From Echinarachnius parma (lineage: Eukaryota > Echinodermata > Echinoidea > Clypeasteroida > Echinarachniidae), in contig JBAMJV010007392.1 in the NCBI GenBank assembly GCA_037951105.1, positions 1-64,000 of the forward strand: a stretch of DNA of 64,000 bases, given 5' to 3'. Shown in pieces: positions 1 to 10,732 of the stretch. The notes under the pieces are model-generated. The model worked only from the letters and a program-made list of their open reading frames with translations. It did not search any database and was not told where the DNA came from. Both the position numbers and the translations under genes were made by a program. How positions within the stretch are numbered: position 1 is the first letter of the stretch; the number at the start of each line of letters is the position of its first letter.

Positions 1-157
1 AATGTAATACATACAACCTATTTATGGCTATAATTGGGAATAATACCGAATTAATTGCGATATTTGCATTCTGATGTAACGTCTAGTTATTTCGAACATG
101 ATCGGCCCTTCATAAGTTCTATTGTCTTGTTGCAGGTCGTCGCAAGTCCCGTCTGAC
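1..157. repeat. Inverted copy of a hAT-like element end
   Basis: This stretch is the reverse complement, with a few differences, of 4318-4495, the inner left end of the element at 4314-5760. The matching blocks include GTTGCAGGTCGTCGCAAG here and CTTGCGACGACCTGCAAC at 4333-4350. It therefore looks like the end of a second copy in opposite orientation, whose body lies outside the window. Before the 162-4303 element inserted, the two copies would have stood head to head with only about 10 bp between them. Confidence 0.7.
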
Positions 158-643
158 TGCTGGGCAATTCCACGGTAACGGAAGGACATTCAGACACAAT
201 TTTGGAACTTCAATCAAATAATTCCAGGATCCTGCTTTTGATTTTTTATTCTAAATGGCATGTCTTTGATCCTTGTTGGGACACCTTTGATTTCCACTAT
301 TTCTAAAATTTTGACCGCATTATGTAAATTAGATATGGACACTAATGAGGCCGGTAACGGAAGGACGCCAAAATGGACATGGATTTTCAAGTTTTTTAGT
401 TATGACCCAATCTCTGTGAAGTTACGAGGTTTATCATGTTAAGTTGGCTACTAGTCAATTTCCTTATGTTCACAGAGTATAACACCACCTTTTAAGAAAA
501 ATATCTACATTGGTATATTAATTATGAGAAATTAATTACTCCAGTGTTCGGTAACGGAAGGACGGTAACGGAAGGACCTCTGAAAAGTCTATTGGAATTG
601 TACAATAAAATTAATTGAAATTTAAAGACCATTTATGAGAAGG

Positions 644-2281
644 CAGTGGCGTAGACAGGTTCTGACACCTGGGGGGATGATTTGCCGTTCACCGGACCAA
701 GACCAATTGTTCGCGGCCGAGACCACCTGCCGAAATATTTGAGACCAAGACAATTGCTGAAAGTCCTCTCAGTGGGGGGGGGGGGGGGGGGGGGGGGGTG
801 TAGATGTTTAGATGGTCGTGACCAGGCGTGCCGGAAGAAGTTTTGGATTTTGGGGTGGGTGCAAAACCTATGGGGGCTCACGATTTTATGTGTGTAGGGG
901 CTCATGCCCAACCACACTCACAGTGCTTCCAACTTTGAGCCAGATGTGAGAGTGAGACATTGCAAGGAGCGAAGCGATCAAGCCCGAGGGAGCGAAGAGA
1001 CTGAGCGGGAGAGGGTGTGGGAGGGGGGTATCCCCCCTCCACGGTAGGGAGCTTTTGCATTTTTGGACTTGAAATTGTGCAATCTGGTGCTTACCTAGAT
1101 AGGAAATTCGGGCTTAACATTGACTAGTCTGGGAAAGCGTGTTATTATTTGATCGACCAGAAATGTTAAATATATGTTCTTGAAGAAAACAAATAATTGT
1201 CACACTAATAAATATGCACCCCAACACAGGGAGCGAAGTGACTGAGCGGGAGGGGGGTGTCCCCCTCCCACGGTAGGGAGATTTTGCATTTTTGGACTTG
1301 AAATTGTGCAATCTGGTGCTTACCTAGATAGGAAATTCGGCTTAACCTTGACTGTATCTGGGAAAGCGTGTTATGATTTGATCGACCAGAAATTTTGAAT
1401 ATATGTTCACGAAGAAAACAAATAATTGACACACTAATGAATATGCACCCAACATAAACACAAATATTGTATTTATATTTTTTATATATTTTTGCTATTT
1501 TGACCCCCCGTAAAGTGATGTCTTTTTGTCTTTTGACCCCAAAAAAAAGACGATGCGGAGCATCGTCCACGAGCCGCGAAGCGGCGATTTCTTTTGCTAT
1601 TTGAACCCCCGTAAGTGATGTTTTCCACATCACATTTTCACTTGGCAGCCCAAGGGGGGGGGGGGGGGGTGGTTTAAAACCCCCCTAACCCCCCCCCCCC
1701 CCCCCCCCCGTACATCCGCCACTTAGCGTCATACACAGTTCCAACATCACCATATGCCACATTATGTATGATCCAACTTAGCAGTCCCGAGGGAAGAAGC
1801 TACCGAGGGCTGGGGCAGAGCCAATAGGGAGGGTTTGGGAGGGGGTATCTCCTTCCCACGGAGAAGATTTTGCATTGATATAATATATACTTGAAATGGT
1901 GCAATTTGGTGCACGTCACACAAGCATCCAGAGCAATGCCAGCCTACACTGGAACTACGTGGCCCGGTATACAGAAAAAAATACTCACCCAAGACCATAC
2001 GCAAGTTACACAACAAACTGAGATAATCTGTTCGCGCGCAAAGCGCGCAGCGAAATTGAAAATGGATGTATAAATTGCCTTTTTAAACGTTAGAATTAAC
2101 AAGTCTTACTGTCTTAGCTCATACAACTTATGTTTTCTTTCCCACTCATATACAGATACACACACAAAAAAAATATATCCTTCGCTAAAACCTGGGGGGA
2201 TGATTGTACATGTCATCCCCCCCACCTTGTGAGGTGGTGGGGGATGCATCCCCCTCATCCCCCCCGTTGTCTACGCCCCTG
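644..2281. mobile_element. hAT-like non-autonomous element nested in E1
   Basis: A perfect 8-bp target duplication TGAGAAGG (636-643 and 2282-2289) encloses imperfect ends: CAGTGGCGTAGACA at the left and TGTCTACGCCCCTG at the right. An 8-bp TSD and CAGNGGCGTAG-type ends are typical of hAT transposons. The interior is non-coding, with long G and C runs (about 774-800, 1657-1670, 1690-1710) and blocks built on GGGAGCGAAGCGACTGAGC. The same internal blocks occur in the element at 15,512-16,729, so both belong to one family. Confidence 0.8.
965..1446. repeat. Tandem duplication inside the hAT-like element
   Basis: Two consecutive copies of about 230 bp (about 965-1200 and 1225-1446) share the series GGAGCGAAG, CCACGGTAGGGAG, TTTTTGGACTTGAAATTGTG, CTAGATAGGAAATTCGG and TTGATCGACCAGAAAT. 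A third copy lies at about 15,700-15,925. Apparent open frames here are not conserved and no protein family is recognisable. Confidence 0.75.
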
Positions 2282-2409
2282 TGAGAAGGAAACATCTCTT
2301 TTGTGGTCTAAAATGAGTTTGTATCATAGATAGCATATGGACATCACAACCATTTACATTTCTATTTTTTTCTTACTATATTTCATGCTCCAATGGCTCT
2401 TATTCATGG

Positions 2410-2815
2410 TCAATCCATGGTAACGGAAGGACACTCAGACACAAATTGTCAACTTTAAGAAAGACATTTTTTAAATACTTGTGTTGTTAGAACAGTCTAT
2501 TTTGATAACAATACTTCCAAAACATACAGTTTTAAGGTCCCATAATTGTTTTGATGTTTTTAATCTCCGCACATTATTGAATATGCATACAAATGAGGTC
2601 GGTAACGGAAGGACACTAAAATGGACAAGGTTTTGTTATCAAATCAGTTTTAACTAAAACTCTGTGATATTAAATAATACAAAATATTTTAAGGGTACAC
2701 ATTTCATTCTCTGAAGGGTTAAGAAGAATTTACTTGTTCTTTGATTCAAATTTGTCCGCAGATATTTGAGTTATTTCACACAAAGCGGACCAATGTTCGG
2801 TAACGGAAGGACATA
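2410..2815. repeat. Second, degenerate left end of element E1
   Basis: Motif copies at 2419, 2601 and 2799 are spaced 182 and 198 bp apart, against 179 and 197 bp at the true left end (174, 353, 550). Flanking words match too, such as CTCAGACACAA after the first copy and AAAATGGAC after the second. The terminus itself has decayed to GGTCAATCCATGG. E1 is therefore composite, either by internal duplication or by one copy inserting in another. Confidence 0.7.
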
Positions 2816-4313
2816 ATGGACTATAATGTATGATATGACACAGTAGGGTCATTCCATGTCAAATCACCTTTTAAAATTTGAAAATGTTCATCGCAGCCCC
2901 CTTCAAATTTGCTAATATTTGGTATGTATGATATTTCAACCTTTAAAAGCGCAAATATTTAAGTTTTAGCCCAATCCGCTCAATGGTTTTGGCGCTATGG
3001 TCGATTCTTATGGGGGAGTTTTGTAAGAAATGGGCGTGGGCACCATTTTTCAAATGGCCATTGTCCATTAACCGTTGGGTCAATTTATTTTGTAAAGGTG
3101 CCATTGGACTGGGATGTTATGTGCAATCCATTTATGCCGTTTGTGTTCATGCATGAGCGAGTTTGGTTACGATAACCTTTGACCTTAGATTTTGACCTTC
3201 CGTTTTACCTTGTGGATCAAATAATTTTGAGAATTTGTTTTGCTTAAATCTTGGCTTGATATAATTTCTACAACATATGAAAGAATTGGAGATATATTAT
3301 TTCTTGCTTTTTCTACAGCCTTGTTTTTAGTTTGCAAATTTCATGTACAATTTAATTATTTTAGACCTACACCCATGTCCAAGAATTCTATAGGGGTGTA
3401 TTGTATAAAAAAAGACCTATTCAAAGTCATGATCAGAGCCATATTCACACCCTGGCTCACCACAGTTAAATAGACCTACTAATCCCCATACAATAGAAAT
3501 CCAGACAAATGCATCATGGTACAAGGGCCCTGTTGCAGAAAGATATAAAATCAATTGTGAGCCAGATCAAATGTTCTAAATGCACAAATCTGATTGGTTG
3601 AAACACAGAAAATTACTAGTCTGACCACGCTACGCCACTGATAGCTGGCCATTGCAGGTATTGTCTCATTATTTTGGGTTTTCATATATGAGAGACCAAT
3701 TTTTGAACATAAATTTTGTCATAATATGTAATATGAGGTACCTTGTCCATCTGTTACCATGTGTATGGTAACGGAAGGACATTTTCTTTTGTTATTTATT
3801 AATTAACGAAGAAACAATGAGTTATACAATTGTTAGCAATGGGAAGGCCTACTTAAACTTGCTTTGCACTGAAGATTGGTCTGCTCTCTAACAATTATGT
3901 GAGCCACAAAATTAAAAATATTGATTTTTCGGTAACGGAAGGACATTTTCATAGGCTGAAAATAAGAAGTCATTGAAGCATAACAAATCAAATAAATCAT
4001 ACAAATTTACTATTTTACGAAATGGTCATATCTCGGGAGTCAGAATAATGGATTTTAGGCTTAACTGGGGAAATATAAAACAAACACAGGATCAAAACAC
4101 TTTTTCACAAAAATGTCAAATTTGTGGGGTTCAATTATGGTTATAAAGTTATTATAAAAAAACAACTAAAATTATGTAAAACTAAAATTTTCTCATTGAA
4201 TTCCAAAAATATAGAATTTAAGCTTTGATTTGATACCAAATGTGTATCATAAAAATGCTTGTAAAATTTTTGGTCAAATGTCCACTTTGGCGTGGAATTG
4301 CCCTGCTCCATTA

Positions 4314-5760
4314 TGGCTTGGTCACACGATGCTTGCGACGACCTGCAACAGCCTGCAACAAGACAATAGAACTTATGAAGGGCCGATCATGTTCGAAATA
4401 ACTAGACGTTACATCAGAATGCAAATATCGCAATAAATTCGGTATTATTCCCAATTATAGCCATAAATAGGATGTATGTATTACATTTAGGCTAAAGTAA
4501 ACCTAACATGTTATTTACCGTGCTTAATAAGCATCATAAGCCTGGTTTTGGGTTGTCGATCGAACAATAGCACGACTGGTCACGAGGAACGCATGCGCCG
4601 TGTGTTCTCTTGCGACGGCAGGTTCCGGTCGCAAGTCTTGTCGCAAGGTTTTTGAACATCAAAAAGTCGGTTCAAAATCCGTTGCGATCAAAACAATAGA
4701 AGAGAGAGAGAAAGAGCACGGTGATTGCGGTGATTGCGGTTATTGCGGTGGCTTCATCTCACCCTATTGACCTATTGAAATTGCATCCATGGCAAATATT
4801 CATGTTTTGGTAGACAATACTTAATCCTGAATACTTCAGGCAAGTCTCGTCGCATGCGGTGACCTATTGAAATCGTATCCATGGCAACGATGCATGGTTT
4901 GGTAGACAATGATTTATCCTGAATACTCCAGGCAAGCCTCTAGATATTTCTGCTTTTCATAAAAAGTTATTTATTCTCATTACATACCCTTACCAATAAT
5001 GAAAGGGAGGTGTTCAACCGATAGATTTGTATTATCATTATTGGGATTGGCATCCACATGACAACGATCGAATGGGAGGGGGGTGGGGGGGGGGGGGGGG
5101 GTCTCGGCTCTTGCGCTCTTGGGGCCACGATTCTCTTTCATGTCCCACAGTTATTATTTTTGTTGTTTTTCTACCTTGTTTACCGCGTTAAGTTATATTT
5201 GGCCCATTGGAGGTATTTGTATGAGCTAATTAAGAGCCAAAAGCTTGCACCACGTCCTATGTTTATATTTTGCAACATTTGTCTTTGCTATGGCTCCATA
5301 CTCAGGCTAATTTCATATAAGCTTGGTGCACCAATAGGTTACCCACCGCTAGCATGCTCCTCAGGGAGTAGAGGATGTGTACAATGCGGGTCTGACGCTT
5401 AGAGGCTATTATAGGCGCTATATAATACGAACTACTATTATTATTAATTATTATTAAATAATATTATTGTTATAATTAACAATATTACTATTATAATTAT
5501 TATTATTAGTAGACAGTAGTAGTAGAAGTAGTAGTAGTAATAGTAGTAATTTGTGCATCAAGACCATATCAATATAAGAGCAGAGAGATATTAACGCTCA
5601 TCCTTGAATTGCGGAACATTTTGTGAGTGTTTATATTGTACATCTGCAGTGAGTTTGTACAGGGCGGTGATGTATTACAGACTTTGGCAAAATCCGCCTT
5701 TCATATGTGCACGTGACCAATCGCAAGCTGTTGCAGGTCGTCGCAAGTATCGTGTGACCA
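4314..5760. mobile_element. hAT-like element with 8-bp flank duplication
   Basis: The octamer CTCCATTA flanks the element (4306-4313 and 5761-5768). The right end is an inverted match to the left: TGGTCACACGAT then CTTGCGACGACCTGCAAC. The left end carries five extra bases (TGGCT) before the matching repeat, so the exact left boundary is uncertain. The interior is non-coding. It includes a roughly 85-bp direct duplication at about 4768-4850 and 4859-4940 and a G run at 5088-5102. Confidence 0.6.
5430..5550. repeat. ATT/GTA trinucleotide microsatellites
   Basis: An imperfect (ATT)n tract is followed by an imperfect (GTA)n tract. The text just before it, GGCGCTATATAA, is the kind of 3' tail seen in the tRNA-derived SINEs of this window, so this may be an old SINE tail. 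Confidence 0.7.
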
Positions 5761-5770
5761 CTCCATTAAG

Positions 5771-5930
5771 GGTACAAAACGCTGCTACAATAGCAGCAAT
5801 TTTTCACCCCCAAGTTTGGTATGCACCCTATGGGGTGAACAAAATAAACAACCCCTTAGTGTGCCTTTACCCCAATGTGGGGTGAAGAATTGCACCCTTG
5901 CTATTGTAGCAGTGTTTTGCACTATACGCG
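5771..5930. mobile_element. Short inverted-repeat MITE
   Basis: Arms ACAAAACGCTGCTACAATAG (left) and CTATTGTAGCAGTGTTTTGC (right) enclose about 100 bp with inner inverted words CACCCC and GGGGTG. It has no coding capacity, and the superfamily is not determined. Confidence 0.6.
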
Positions 5931-5945
5931 AACAAGACACCCCAA

Positions 5946-6544
5946 TAAACATATAAATATATGATACACCCTTTTTTAAAGTAATTTTTTTTTATTCCTC
6001 CAAATAAAATTTACAGAGGCATACAAACGAGTCTAAATAAACAACATTTTTAATATAAATGTATTATACCTTGACATAATTTAACAAGCTAATTTCGAAA
6101 TAACTGTACTGAAAGTTAACCTATATATACTACATAAACAAAATGTATAGTTCAGTTATATACTTTATCTACTCTGTAAAAACGAAGAATAACACAAACA
6201 AAATGGAGGTCCCTTTGATAATAAAGGGAACAAATGTATGCTCCTCCCTGGCACCCACCCCTCCCACACACGCACATATACCCCACGCACACGCTTCAAA
6301 CATCACTCACTCAGTGTAAATCCGCTCACATTCTTGATCATTTTTTAAATTTTTTTATTTCAACAAGTAATTAAGACAGGCTGCAAAATAAAACTACATT
6401 TGAACAAGCTCACGGTTGAAATAGATACATTTTAATTTCAACTAAGCTGCTCCCACTTTTGAAAATTGAATCCTTGCTTTCCCATTTGAATGGCTATTTT
6501 CTTTTCCTCATCCCTATACGTTAGAATGGTTTTCTGATCGTGAT
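5946..6544. other. AT-rich non-coding stretch
   Basis: No gene, RNA or well-bounded mobile element is visible. Open frames are short and lack recognisable protein features. Confidence 0.5.
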
Positions 6545-7243
6545 CCCATGAAAACTAATTAAAACTAATAACGTCGAAGTCACAAGGCTGTTTCTTTAAT
6601 TCTAAAAGGCGGCCGTTAACACAAGAGGGTGCACTAAGACACTATTTCGACCATTTTCTTATCAACATATTGATTGTAATGTTTTGGTTAAGTTGGTTAA
6701 TTATTCAGTAGAGATCATACAAAATTAAAGCCACTTTAAACAGAAATGTGAAGGATCTATGAATATTTTCTTAAATCATTTTATAAACTGCTGGATATCA
6801 ACAATTTCTGAACCGAAAGTAACCGAAGTAAAAAGCCTGTTATCATTAAAAAAAAGAGCCGTTAAAACTCAAGAGGGCACTCAATAATCACTCATCGGTT
6901 ACAACAATTTTAAATAAAATATTATGCATGTGATGTTTTGTTGAAATAGTGATTAGATAGAGAGATAATAAACAACTATTTAAGAACCTCTTTTGTAATT
7001 TTGTGAAAAGAGGAAGCATTTTTCAATTTGTTTAACGGCTGGTTCAAAATTATCGGATAATTGTGGGGCCCCACAATTATTACAAATGGTTATGTTTTTG
7101 GATATTTCAGCCGTTTCTGAACCGATTCCGATCAAATAAAGTTGATTCTGTCATTAAAATTGTATGCTCTTTCGAATTTGACACTCACAAACAATATTTT
7201 GTGTAGCGCCCTCTATACCAAAACTGAACTATCCCTTAAAAAA
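6545..7243. mobile_element. Two diverged copies of the TTAA MITE family
   Basis: The right part (about 6825-7243) follows the 44,229-44,764 element in order. It has AGTAAAAAGCCTGTTATCATT, a gene-like word AGAGGGC, a palindromic GGGGCCCC centre, TTTCAGCCGTTTCTG and an end of CCAAAACTGAACTATCCCTT. The left part (6545-6820) is a more distant relative that is repeated at 9480-9740. Neither retains both ends intact. Confidence 0.65.
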
Positions 7244-8004
7244 AAAAAACAATCCTTCCCAATGTAGAAACTTTGAAGTTTCGATTGCTATTTCGAGCAA
7301 TACATGGAAATATAAACTATATTCAAACAGCCAACGTTTCAAATGACCATAAATATTAAATTTCCGATATTGTATGTCTTTCATTTTAAGAATTTAATTT
7401 ATTTTACCATGACCTATAATATTTTAACATTATATTTCCAGAATGCATACGTATCCTTTTTTATACGAAGGTCAGAATAATTATCTCCAGAATGAGGTAA
7501 GTTCAGTATAAAAATGTTTTGAATTTGACCAATACGATACAATTTTTCATTTAATGAAAAGTATTTTTGGCATAAAATGTCAGCATTAAAAACAATTTAT
7601 AAATGAAAGACACTCTAAATTACAAACCTTCAAAATAATGACGATTCCAAATATCAAGGAACATTCAGATAAAGTTTCCAGTAAGCATTGTGATTATAAA
7701 ACTTGTTTAATATCTTGATTTTAAAATTCAGAGTGAAAATACTACGAAAAGTATCTACTATACATTTAAATTGAGAAACCTCATTTATTATTTTCGTAAT
7801 GTACAACCCAGAATAACAAACACTATTTGAAAAATTATTTTTATTAAGTTTTACATTTTTTTTAAATCTGGAATTTTATATTTGGAGTAATAAATACGCA
7901 TACTGTATTAAAAAGAGAATTAATATACTACATGGAGTCAGAAATATGTGAAATTCACTCACCAGTGAATAATGACGTAATAGCTCAGATGTCGTCAGCC
8001 ACAG
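7244..8004. other. AT-rich non-coding stretch
   Basis: I see no coding exon, RNA gene or clear repeat boundary here. The sequence is strongly AT-rich with only short chance open frames. Confidence 0.5.
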
Positions 8005-8110
8005 GTGATATGGTCCAGTGGCCAGTGCTCCGGTCTTCACACGAGTCGGCCCGAGTTCGAAGCAAGGCTGCGTCTCTCGGTTAGTGACGATAGAGGGCGG
8101 TCTCAAAGGT
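8005..8110 (+). mobile_element. Degenerate tRNA-derived SINE
   Basis: A box-like TGGTCCAGTGG and a B-box-like GAGTTCGAA are about 40 bp apart, as in the internal Pol III promoter of tRNA-derived SINEs. A near copy of the following segment (GCGTCTCTCGG, GGGCGGTC) reappears at about 8188-8240. There is no cloverleaf fit for a functional tRNA. Confidence 0.45.
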
Positions 8111-9429
8111 AAATAATCAAGATTGATTGAACGCGTCTGTACATTTCATATGACAAACCATCCAACCAACTAACCTAAAACGTGAGCTGCGTCTCTCGGA
8201 TTGTGACCATAAAGGGCGGTCCCAGACGTAAATAATCAATGTTGATCGAACGCGTCTGTAAAATTCGAAGAAAAAAAAACAATCTCGTCGATTCTATCGG
8301 ACATTGAAGTGAGGCCCTGGAAATGGCAAACAAGAATCCTCCTTTCGCAAACATTCCACACAATAATATTTTTGCCAAACAGTCTTTATCTAGGTAAAGT
8401 TCAACACGTATCTGAGCATCACAGCCATTTTTATAAACAGATAGAAAGAAAATATAATTGCTGAATTACGAATCCTTTGTTTGTTCTTTTGATGTGCATG
8501 CTTTGCAGTAATTGCATCATTTACAGATTACACATTTGTTTTTCCATTATTGAAAAATTTTCGTCGGTTATTCAATTATACAGGGATTGCGTGCGATCAA
8601 GATGCCGACATACCAATTACATTTGCCGTACTAATTGGACAATCCACATCATTTTCCTCGCAAATCTTTCTGAAGTTGGGAAAAATCGTCTCAAAAGATG
8701 ATCCATGTAATGTTCTTCACAAATCTTGTGAATGGTTGCGGGAATCGTATTAATACTTATGGAATTCTATGGGTTACATAGAAAGTCATGTGCGACCACT
8801 TTTCCCCTTTCACGTTTATAATTTCCGTCCATTGTAAAGCAATTTATTAGGGCTTACACTTTATATCTCATCTCGAATTAGCTTTATGTCGTTCAGATGG
8901 CAATGCCTATTATAGTAAGATTAAGCCAGTGGCATGTTTTCCATGATACAAGTAAATCTTCATAATTTGTACTCAGAATGCATTCAAGCTAGATAGCGGT
9001 TTTCGGTAACACTCCACACACACATCATTGAATACCCTTTTCTTAAATCGAGCATGTGACAAAATACTCCGCTTATGTGAAAAACTGGACAAAATTGCTT
9101 TAAATTTTGGCTATTTAAGCAAACGAAGGTTCAAAATTAATAGGGTTACTACCTATCATAAATTAAATTCATCTGCATAATTATCATGTGCAAACCACGT
9201 GTAAACCACGCCACACGCGAATTCGAGCGGGTAGCCACGGGGACTCAATCCGGCGGAAACGTGCAGAACACGCTGTTAATTTCTTGGCCCAATCTCAGAT
9301 TGTACTATATAAACCCCTTTTTATACGATTTCAACCTCGTTGATCAATTAATTTGGCCAAAAGAGTGATTTAAAATAAGAATTAGAGTTAACTTTCCCAA
9401 TACTGATTTGGGGTTTTAAAGGGATGGTA
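8111..9429. other. Non-coding stretch without recognised features
   Basis: Only short open frames are present and none resembles a known protein. A duplicated SINE-like piece lies at its start (about 8188-8240). Otherwise I see nothing. Confidence 0.45.
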
Positions 9430-9479
9430 CAGCGCTGGTCAAACTGAATCTCAGTAATTAAACGTTGTTAGATATCATG

Positions 9480-9740
9480 AAAACTAATTAAAACTCATAA
9501 CATCGAAGTCACAAGGCTGTTTTAATTTTAAAAGGCGGCCGTTAACACAAAAGGGTGCACTTAGACACTATTTCGACCATTTTCTTATCAACAAATTGAT
9601 TGTAATGTTTGGTTAAAGTTGGTTAATTATTCAGTAGATATCATACAAAATTAAAGCCACTTTGAACAGAAAAGTGAAGGATCTATAAATATTTTCTTAA
9701 ATCATTGTATAAAATGCTGGATATCAACAGTTTCTGAACC
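9480..9740. repeat. Diverged MITE copy matching 6545-6820
   Basis: It is closely similar to 6545-6820 over its length, for example GAAGTCACAAGGCTGTTT, AAAAGGCGGCCGTTAACACA and ATTATTCAGTAGA. It is truncated by the microsatellite-bearing sequence to its right. Confidence 0.7.
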
Positions 9741-9840
9741 GAAACATTCACATACACACCTTTTTTGTATTCTTCCAAACTAAAAACAGAAAAACATCAA
9801 TAACAATTACAAATACATAAGCATCATACACATAAACGTT

Positions 9841-10109
<269 letters not shown>

Positions 10110-10179
10110 TCGTGAATTGTGTGGGACCGAAATTGGATGCGATACCACTGGTTCAGATGGCCCAGACCGATGAAAAGTG

Positions 10180-10275
10180 GACCTTTCTGGGGTTTTTTTT
10201 GTGGGGGAGGGGGGGGGGGGGTGGGGGTGTGCGGGTACGCACCCAACGCACCTCCTGGCTACGGGCCTGTTGTAC
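10180..10275. repeat. G-rich transposon end fragment
   Basis: A T run and G runs are followed by GGGTACGCACCCAACGCACC and GGCTACGGGCC. This resembles the G-run ends of the hAT-like family at 15,512 and 16,729. No matching second end was found. Confidence 0.4.
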
Positions 10276-10557
10276 CGTTTGCATCCTATATACAAAGGAC
10301 TACACATTTCAAAACATCCAACATCAAATATCACTTCAGGCACATTTAAATACAAAAAGCCTCACCAGTCAAATTCTACTAGATGATTAATACATGTCTG
10401 TGGACCGCATTTTACATACAATAACTACTTTTGCTCATATCTTTGTCAAAGCTAATCCGTGTGATCCGACTTTCTCCCCCTCCTTCTCACGCTTCCGCAT
10501 TCTACATCTTTCCCTCTGTATCAAACCCGTTGGAATTCACAAATGTGATGTCAATTG

Positions 10558-10732
10558 AAAGGGATCTAGTATCATTGCGAAAATGCTAAAAACTTAATAG
10601 GAACTCTAGCGGTTCTCAAATGGAATTTTACACATCCCTCTGTGGACATATCAGATCACAGAAGAACACATCTTAATATCAACCATTTGCCAGTTTTTGC
10701 ACAAGTCAACAAAGTTACTATAGATCCCTTTC
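10558..10732. mobile_element. Short MITE with AAAGGGATCTAGTA ends
   Basis: The left end AAAGGGATCTAGTATCATTG is mirrored by the right end CAAAGTTACTATAGATCCCT. Related, longer sequences occur at 47,460-47,690 (with CAAAGTTACTAGACCCCTTT) and 52,440-52,720 (with AAAGGGATCTAGTAACTTTG). Confidence 0.6.

Larger units (their letters stand above)
162..4303. mobile_element. Non-autonomous DNA transposon E1 with reiterated GGTAACGGAAGGAC motif
   Basis: The element is bounded by 13-bp terminal inverted repeats (GGGCAATTCCACG) and a 4-bp target duplication TGCT at 158-161 and 4304-4307. It has no credible coding sequence. The 14-mer GGTAACGGAAGGAC occurs at 174, 353, 550, 564, 2419, 2601, 2799, 3767 and 3931, always in the same direction. 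A hAT-like element (644-2281) is inserted in it, and the left end is partly duplicated at about 2410-2815. A block AGCTTT-N4-TGATACCAAAT at 4221-4241 ends 62 bp from the right end, exactly as in the elements at 52,814 and 60,967. A 4-bp TSD is compatible with Chapaev, Academ or Sola types, but no transposase is present to decide. Confidence 0.85.
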
